Below, one piece after another: positions 56,838 through 64,000 of a stretch of DNA of 64,000 bases; position 1 is the first letter of the stretch, and each line of letters starts with the position of its first letter. The stretch is taken from the NCBI GenBank assembly GCA_038501625.1, contig JAZAYU010000006.1, positions 11,144,181 to 11,208,180 of the forward strand. Reading direction: 5' to 3'. This DNA is from Corbicula japonica. Lineage: Eukaryota; Mollusca; Bivalvia; Venerida; Cyrenidae. The notes beneath the pieces are model-generated. The model was not told the DNA's origin. It saw only the letters and a list, made by a program, of their open reading frames with translations, and searched no databases. The translations under genes and the position numbers were made by a program.

Positions 56838-57709
56838 ATTGTATGCTAGTTTCGTTTCTTCCCTATTTCAAGAGAGGTATTGAAAAGAACTGTTGTGTCG
56901 TGTAATCGATTGTCAAATGTCTTTTAAATCGTTATTGATATTAATACAATTTACTTACAATGCAGGGTCAAATTTAGAACAGCCTTTTATTGAAAGGGAG
57001 GTAATTATAAAATTGGTTACTTTGAAGGGGATTTATTTAAACAAAAATGCTGCTGATTAATAAAAAGTTATGTTTTCCTTCTTATGAGTCGTCCTGTTAA
57101 AACTAAACAAGCAATTTATAGCAATTTTCTGATTGTCTCGCTTTTAATAGCGCGAAATGCATTTTATGCAAAATTTAGGATAACTCTCGCAAAACTGTTC
57201 AAAAGTCAATTATTACAAGATTGAAGCTTAAACTGAAGACTGTTGTTGGCAGCTGATTACCAATAAAGAGTTAAGTCGATGTTTTTCTAGTAAAAAATAA
57301 ACAATTACGGTCGAAAGGTAACCAATTAGAACTTTGAGTAAGTGTATCCATTTTGTCCTAAAATCTATAAATGCACGTATCAAGAAAAAACAACACAAAA
57401 ACGTGACTTTCCAACACCACAAACAAGAAGAAAATAAAATCATAACAAAGTTAATCTTTAACACCACATTTATAAGAATAGAGAGAACCTAGTTGATAAC
57501 ATCCTTGGAACAGTAAGAGGTAAAGCATATTTACCAGTAGGTGTTTTAACTGATATTATGGACTAGAAAAGTAACCTTTTTGTGCCCCACTTATATCTCA
57601 TACGTGTAGGAACAATAATTAGCAATTGTCTTAGAGAACTGACACCAAACCACTTCCACAACAATGATCTCCATATTGGCGGAACAACTTTTTTTCTCTT
57701 TTTTAATGT
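56838..57709. other. No recognisable feature
   Basis: AT-rich, non-coding by eye. Confidence 0.45.
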
Positions 57710-57850
57710 CCAAACTATAAAAAAGTGAAATGTGCATATCTGGAATTACCAAACCTAGAAAACACAGCCTACCAACGCAGTCAAAATGTAGAGCGGAAAG
57801 AAAACAGGGTTGATAAATTAATAGTAAGATCAATTTCAAATAAAACACCA
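57710..57850 (+). repeat. Fragment of the 4410-5340 inverted-repeat family
   Basis: AAAAAGTGAAAT-TGCATATC-GGAAT, AACACAGCCT and AAAATGTAGAGCGGAAA follow 4920-5040. One arm only. Confidence 0.65.
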
Positions 57851-57984
57851 AGGTAATTAATCAAGTAGTTTTAATGTTATGGACCAAAGTGCATACGCAA
57901 ACACCGATACCGGGATGAGTAGGATAGCTCGGCCTTTCTTCGAATAGTCAAGCTAAAATGGTGAAATAGGAGCTATCCTTCTTG

Positions 57985-58140
57985 TCGTCACAGATGGCTT
58001 TGTTATGCAGATGATATATAAGATAAGTAAACAGGACAAGTATTTTCAAAGTTATGCACAACATTAAGTTTCATGTAATGTTATAGTTAGGTCACTACCG
58101 GATGACGCAGCTGCCTCCTCTGACGTTGCCGGACAATACG
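57985..58140 (-). repeat. Diverged inverted fragment of the 52604-54548 element
   Basis: Reverse orientation: ACAGGACAAGTA, AAGTTATGCACAACATTAAG and TGCCGGACAATACGAT correspond to the repeat unit and left terminus of that element. Confidence 0.5.
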
Positions 58141-58293
58141 ATCTAAATCTGTCTACCTGCTTTGTTTTCTAATAAACCCCTAAGTGAATTGAAACATAGA
58201 TTTGTAATGCAGAATAAGAATTGTTATAATATTTTGATTCAACGGCCGTCATATACAGTCATAATCGCACATCGCACGTTCATTTACGAAAAA

Positions 58294-58880
58294 AGAACAT
58301 TATCAAAAAAGTCCTAACGGCAAAATGGCGTTCAATGAAATTTTTTTAAAAATTTAATAAATGTTATTAATGTAACTTTATTTTGCATATGTTAAGATAT
58401 GTAAGAACAGTAAATAAATTACTTGATAACGAAATTCCATTTAATTCTTTTTATATAAATTTAAAAAAAAAACGTTTTAAATGCCTACATAAGTAACCTA
58501 ATACTGACAATACTATGTTGTGCCCTTTTTACTTCAATATGTAAACAATATGAGATATTTGTATAAAGGTGTTTGACTTTCAATTTCCTGATCGCTTCTG
58601 GTCGCGTACATGAATGACAAACGTTGATTTCTCTCTTCGGAATTGAATTTCGTTTATAAAAGGACACAAAAATGTGTTGTCCCGATCAGTAGTCTCATGT
58701 GGGCGTTTAAAATGATGATTTTTGTTGTTTAGTTTGTGTGAATTTGTGTAAATAGAATGTTTGGCAATTTTAGGTCTATCTATTTTACTGTTCAAACATT
58801 TCTTAACGTATGTTAAATTAAGATATGTTAATAAAAATTATTTGTGTAAAGTTGTGTTGAACTGCATGTTGCCGTTACAG
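58294..58880. mobile_element. Longer relative of the 36839 MITE
   Basis: The left end (AACGGCAAAATGGCGTTCAA) and right end (TGTGTAAAGTTGTGTTGAAC, then TGCCGTTA) correspond to the two TIRs at 36839 and 37012. The region 58738-58800 (GTGAATTTGTGTAAATAGAA) matches 36898-36925. The central 250 bp is extra, perhaps an insertion. Confidence 0.5.
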
Positions 58881-58931
58881 AGATGTTGAATACTTATTAT
58901 CAATAACAGTGCCATGACGATTGAAGACAGG

Positions 58932-59071
58932 GTAATGAGTGCTACTGTGCCAATAAGTTAAATAATGCTGCGAAGGCAGTGGATAGGGATTGCGCAATGC
59001 CATGTACTGGAAATCCAAGTCAGGTATGCGGCGCTTATCAACGGGGATCGGTGTATTTGATCGAATATTGA
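58932..59071 (+). CDS. WSC-domain C-terminal half, second partial exon
   Basis: After a plausible acceptor (GAAGACAG, 58924-58931) a phase-0 frame reads GNECYCANKL, then C-x3-C-TGNPSQVCGAYQRGSVYL, with stop TGA at 59069-59071. Cysteine spacing, the GNPSQ signature and the position of the acceptor match the exon at 2982-3122. The GNPSQ-coding bases (GGAAATCCAAGTCAG) are identical in both. No upstream half-domain was found; another stop lies in frame just before the acceptor, as expected for intron sequence. Probably a paralogous exon or pseudogene. Confidence 0.5.
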
Positions 59072-59832
59072 CCCGAGTAACATCAAAACGTTGCCTATTG
59101 CAAATCGGTCTTAAGTGATTGAGAAATAATTGTACTGTTATATGTAAAACATTATCAATTTCACGAATTTCTAAGTTGAATTGAAAAGAACAACTATGAT
59201 AACCCGAAAAGAAGACCTTTTGATGCTCCTGGTATAAGCAGTTGCGCTAAAAAAAATCAAGTTCAAGACAATTTGTATTGGTGATTTATCTATCGAAAAA
59301 AAACAACGCTGGATTGTAAGATCACGTTTTGGTGATAAGTGTTATGATTTATTCAGAAGATATGATGAGACCAGGAATTCAACTAGTACCTAATGATTCA
59401 TATGAATTGTCTTTGTTTGAAATTAGTATTGTTTTCGTGTGTGCAAATTAAATTAAATCATTCTTCTGTAAATAATCATGTCAGATAAGCTCTTTTTAAG
59501 TGTAAAAAAGTAGAAAAACCAAAACAAATCTCAATATTTTTTATATTTATTGTTGATTTTTAACAACCGTTGTTTCAATTAAAACTGAAATTGTAATGTC
59601 TTTAGAAAAAGTGTTCAAAACTATGTGAGATCTTTATTTTTTTCTCTTCATAACTGGATGTACTCTTTTACATAGTAATCATGTGTCGCTTCGTCTTGAT
59701 TGTGTCTAGTCATTTCTCACACAACCAATATAGAGATCAAGGAAGAATACCGTAACAACGACTGATATTTAAACAGTAGAATAAACAGAACCTGGTGTAC
59801 CCAGTCAGCATCATCAGTGTCTTTTATGATAT
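59072..59832. other. No recognisable gene
   Basis: AT-rich, probably intron or 3' flank of the WSC exon. Confidence 0.4.
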
Positions 59833-60015
59833 GTGTGGCGGCCATAAAAAGTCTCCCCGCACATATAGTCAGTACTGTTATTTGTAAAAAAAAAACATTA
59901 CCGATGTCATGCAGTGATGGCTAGCTTAATTGGTTGCGTTGTCGGCATTGCAGTGCTAGGCGCTGTCCCCGTGACGGTGCGGGTTCGCTCCCAGGTAGAG
60001 ATATCATTTGAAAGT
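59833..60015 (+). mobile_element. SINE-like repeat with tRNA-like boxes, copy 2
   Basis: Starts GTGTGGCGGCCATAAAAAGT and carries TAGCTTAATTGG (A-box-like, about 59932) and GCGGGTTCGCTCCC (B-box-like, about 59978-59992), then GGTAGAGATATCATTTGA. Better preserved than 51815-52010. The tRNA-like part folds poorly, so it is a SINE or other pol III-type repeat rather than a tRNA gene. Confidence 0.6.
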
Positions 60016-62200
60016 TTGAATTGCACATTCTTGTAAAATATTTAAAAAATATTACAATGGCGAGAATTGTCATTCATCTTTTCACTCAAAAACAGAAAGC
60101 AACGCACCCTTTGTTTCAATCGGCTTAGGAGTTAATGCCTGAATATTTTGAGAAAAGATAATAAGTGTGAAAAGAGCAACAATTTTCCCGAAAACTCGAT
60201 TTGCATTTCTCTAATATTGTATATATTTTTATTCTTATTTCACAGTATTTCATTCTGTTATAACCACGGCTTGTTTTATTGACGAACTTACTTTAACATC
60301 ATATGCGCAGTCTTACAACACGATGGGGGAAGGGCACATAAGCTGTTTCCACACGTATTTTCTTAGAAACAAAGAACATCAATATGTAAGACTAGCATTG
60401 CTATATTGCTTTTTGATACCGGTTATGGTCCTTGGTGTTGTTTGTGATGAAAACAAACATGAACGTGTCTCAATTTTGGCAAACATCTGCGTAGATGAAG
60501 TAATAACATGTGCTCAATGTTTTATTACCTCATCTGAATTATATCGTGTTGATTTTAGGAATTTTAATTACACTCTGTGTTTCTTTATGTACTAAGTGTA
60601 TTTCGCATTCGTTTTAACACAGCTGTTTCAATTTACTTGAGTTATTTTTATAGTGTTTATAGTCTTTATACTTACATATTTGAACCAATCAGAAAACATA
60701 TACACAGCACAAACATTAATGAAAATGTTTAAAGAAACGCACTATGACATTTTTTCAAAACCAGCCAACTTAAGTGTTTCATGATTGAATTTCGGAAAAA
60801 AAAACATATCTACAAGTTTCAAATTCAGTGAAGACAACAAAAACAATTAGGTTTGTCAAATGTTGCTGTTGTTTAATTGGAAATTATGGCAAAAAAATGC
60901 ATTTTTCGAACGAATTGAAACAATTTTATTTGTATAAAAAATTACTAAATTCGTGATCAAACTTTGGTTTCGGTCGAGAGGTATTCTAAAACTAAAATTC
61001 TCCAAAATCTGTGCTGAAAACAAGTCAATAAGAAAATAAAATTTTCATTTTAAACTGCGTCATAAGTGGGCTTATACATATAAATTATTAGTTGTCCTAA
61101 GTGTAGCCATTTATGTGTTCAAAGGCATGAAGATTTCAGATATGTAACTCAATTTGAACTTAAAACTTTAAATATTTATGCCAAAATTAGGCCTTTGTAC
61201 GCATGCTACTTTGAAAATTAGTAATAAATTAAACGCTCAAGATGTTAGTTCAGGTGTTGCTAATTGCGACTAAACGATAAATGCTTAGTTGTATGTTCTA
61301 GTTTGTCTGCCAACAAGACTGTGTTTTCTAGAGACATGTCTATATGATCAAATTTGCTAGTTTGTTGCTTTTTCGAATACAAATACTTTGTTCGCTAGAA
61401 TTCATCTACGCCATTTGTAAAAAATACATCAGCTTCCAAGAGAAGTATTCCGCAAGCAGTGGATGCAATTTTTCATTGACCAACGAGCAGGACTTTTCGA
61501 AAAGAACGTCCGAAGTTTGTTCAGCGACATAAAACATATACGAAATATTTACATAATGTGGACATAGCTTGAGTTTTGAACATCCTAGTCAAAAGAACTA
61601 GTCCTTATACTCGTATTTACTACATTGGCATCGACCTCGACCACGTTTAACATAAATTTCATGTTTGAAGCTTGGATCAGAACATTTCTGTGGGGAAAAT
61701 AAACATCGCTCTTTATAAAAAAAAAAAGTTCCATGATATTGTTTGTTGAATATTATTCCTAATTTCCTTCAATATGCTATTGAGATATAAGGATAGATAA
61801 ACTTATGCTGTTTTGAGACTATTGTATAATATGTAATTGCAAGCACTGTATTTCATATTATATTTATTGATTATTGGTTTTAATCTACTGAATCTTCTCA
61901 AATAAATGTTAAAACTATTGTCGTGTGTTATGCTTTACATATTATGTGTTATGTTCTACATATCTTTAATGTTTGACTTTGAATGGTTTGTGTGCATTTT
62001 TAAGAAAATAAAATAGTTTTATGTAAAGTTATGTTTCAGTACTTTATAGACGATCGCTATCGTTGCGTATCCCGACAAATATTCAAGATTCCTGTAAAAA
62101 AGGTTGTAGAACGAAACGATGTACACACTTTGTGTAGGAATCTTCGAGATATTTCCTCGGATAAACGACAAGCAATAACTTAAATGAAATTATTTCCGTT
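60016..62200. other. Non-coding; two unrecognised open stretches
   Basis: 60323-60595 (90 codons, with LALLYCFLIPVMVLGVVC as a single hydrophobic segment) and 61344-61532 (62 codons) show no domain, splice context or repeat partner that I recognise. I do not claim they are genes. An A11 run lies near 61720-61730. Confidence 0.35.
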
Positions 62201-63860
62201 TCGAATAATACGAACTTGACGGTAATTGTCAGTGTGGAGGGAAAAGGTGCGTGTATCTCGTGCGATTAGGCTATTTAAGTGTTGGTTTTATCTGTGTACA
62301 CCATTCGAGGCGTTTCTATTCAGCGGTAAACATGTCGGCAAGGAGAAGAACACATTTATGTAGCAGATTACTCGGAGAGTTGCCAACGCTTTTTTAAAAC
62401 TTGATTCAGTGAACTGAAGGTTTGAAGTTTGAGACAGAATAGGCAGCACAGAGTGTCAGAATAAAGCCTTCTCGACGCATTAAAAGATGACGTGACAGTC
62501 AACAAGGACATGTGGCAACAGGGAGTTTTCTCCAATAGAAAGTCATTGGTTGCAAGTCAGATAAGTAGGGCACTTCGCCAGTGGTTGCGCCGCTGCTGAT
62601 TTAACAGGAACCGAAGCGATGGGAGCCAGAAACTAAGAGATTTTTGTGATAAGTACCTTTTTGTTGCATCGGCTTTTGTTAAATTAGAAAACCGGGTATC
62701 TTATTTGGTTTGAAAATAGTGTGACTGTTGTTGACCACTTTGTAAAAGGAAAATTAAAATGCTGCTTGGCTTTTTGTACAGAAATCATTTAAGCCGAAAA
62801 AGAAGTTATAGACATCGGTTATTTCAGTTGGCGGTAAATGGAAATGGTGATTTGTCATGAGGGAAGCAAGACCAGTAATTCTAAAATAGCTGTTTTTCAT
62901 ATTGAATGAAGTGTTGTAATAGAGGCCCGAATGTAATTGTAATTATGAGTTAAGAAGTGAATGTACATTTTAACAAGAGAACTTAATGTAACATTTATTT
63001 TGAAACATGTATACAGCGATGTTAAGCCGATAATTTGTTAACAGTGATAGTGAAAATACTATTTTTTTGCATACAGTCATGCCGTTTAACAATCAGATGG
63101 TTTTCATAAAAACATGACTAGTAATGACGGATAGATGTACCGTTATTAAAACAGTTGCACATGGAAAGCGTGTACAATATACAGCATACTCCTTTCTCTT
63201 TAACGATATTATTAAGTTTGGTTATGCGTTTTCATTTGATTCTTGAAACATACGACTCTCGCATTAAATACAGTCAGTTGTAAGAAATGGTAAATTTGGA
63301 GAATATGCCATTTGATCTTTTTGTAATATTGAGACCATAATGTAAACGATGTGTATAATATTTACAGATAGTTTTTCCGGTAAGATCACGTAATGGTTGC
63401 ATTTGTACGTATCTGTTACTCTTGCTTACATGGTTTTTATTTATATTAATATAGGACGTCTTTCATACTGATAGGAGGTTGCAAGTGTTTTTCCACGCCA
63501 GCTTTGAAGATCCTGATGCTGTTGTCTGAGGTCAAGGACGCTTTGTATTCTGGAAGGGAAGAATCTAAAGTTTGTAATTTTACTTTAACATTCATAAATT
63601 TTCAACAATGGTTAAAATTAAACCATTTATACAGTCTGTAATTTTCGCCGGTAAGGAGAGCCATGTAATTATCGAAGATTATTCAGAAAAAAGGTTAGTT
63701 AGTCAAAAATAAACCTGGTATTTTAATTGTGGAATCATATAGCAGACGTTTGTTAATCCGTGTAAGGATGATTGGTTGAAAATGTGTCTCTCTGGATGTA
63801 TTCGTTAGAAAGCTAATACATTATTATTACATATTACTGAAATGGCTAAACCTTAATTTA
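62201..63860. other. Non-coding; possibly upstream region of a gene beyond the window
   Basis: Slightly GC-richer than its surroundings at 62230-62640, with a TATTTAAG box at about 62272 and a short ATG frame of 21 codons at 62332. No protein or RNA gene is recognised. Confidence 0.3.
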
Positions 63861-63865
63861 AACTT

Positions 63866-64000
63866 CGCTTTGGAAGGCAGTTTCTTATGAGATTTCAGAG
63901 ATGTGATTTGATCTATTTTAGCACTTGCTGTTTTCTTTAGAATACGTGAAGTACTGGGTATTCGCTTTGGAAAGCAGTTTCTTATGAGATTTCAGAGATG
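63866..64000 (+). repeat. Direct repeat of about 40 bp, cut by the window edge
   Basis: TTCGCTTTGGAA-GCAGTTTC followed by TTATGAGATTTCAGAGATG occurs at about 63865-63903 and again at 63961-64000, about 97 bp apart. It may be the start of a tandem array that continues past the window. Confidence 0.7.

Noticed and set aside
62332..62397. 21-codon ATG frame after a TATTTAAG box
   Set aside because: Too short to support, with no recognisable product or splice context.

Overview
The window looks like nuclear, non-coding, repeat-rich DNA of a lophotrochozoan animal, most likely a bivalve mollusc. This rests on AT-rich intergenic DNA, spliced exon fragments of secreted PAN/apple-like and WSC domains, non-LTR retrotransposons (LINEs) with a coiled-coil/RRM-type ORF1, a tyrosine-recombinase (DIRS-like) retrotransposon, tRNA-derived SINE-like repeats and many short inverted-repeat elements. 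There is no prokaryotic operon, rRNA or CRISPR. The species assignment is inference. No complete host gene is visible.

Layout. 1-7070: one arm of a duplicated block (150-1330; partner 54650-56060), a pogo-like non-autonomous transposon with TA target duplication (1955-2877), a WSC half-domain exon (2982-3122), a long inverted repeat (about 4410-5340) and a small foldback element. 7072-25641: an 18.6-kb satellite array of about 47 monomers of about 399 bp with higher-order duplications. 25757-27731: relics of an older LINE with a reverse-transcriptase core and a possible 2A-like remnant, then a tRNA-derived SINE with poly-A tail and target duplication. About 27.8-33.68 kb: an apparently intact LINE. 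33.7-37.07 kb: three terminal-inverted-repeat elements. 37073-43884: a second, decayed, truncated LINE, split inside its endonuclease by a 3873-bp DIRS-like element on the minus strand (38376-42248) with A1-ORFs-B1-A2-B2 split direct repeats. 44567-44873: probable first exon of a secreted PAN-like protein. 46.8-50.8 kb: short tandem repeats in otherwise featureless DNA. 52604-54548: a TIR-bounded element filled with about 11 copies of a roughly 160-bp repeat. 54650-56060: second copy of the duplicated block, carrying a 410-bp transposon whose empty site survives in the first copy. 58932-59071: a second WSC half-domain exon. 59833-60015: SINE-like repeat. 60-64 kb: little recognisable.

Most notable point. 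In the intact LINE, ORF1 ends in UAG and the endonuclease/RT frame continues in the same frame straight after it. The first in-frame AUG comes only after the endonuclease GDYNAR motif. The second LINE, clearly a different family, has the same arrangement: ORF1, UAG followed by G, then the endonuclease in the same frame with no AUG. This suggests that ORF2 of this LINE group is made by stop-codon readthrough (or another non-AUG route) and that the arrangement is conserved between families.
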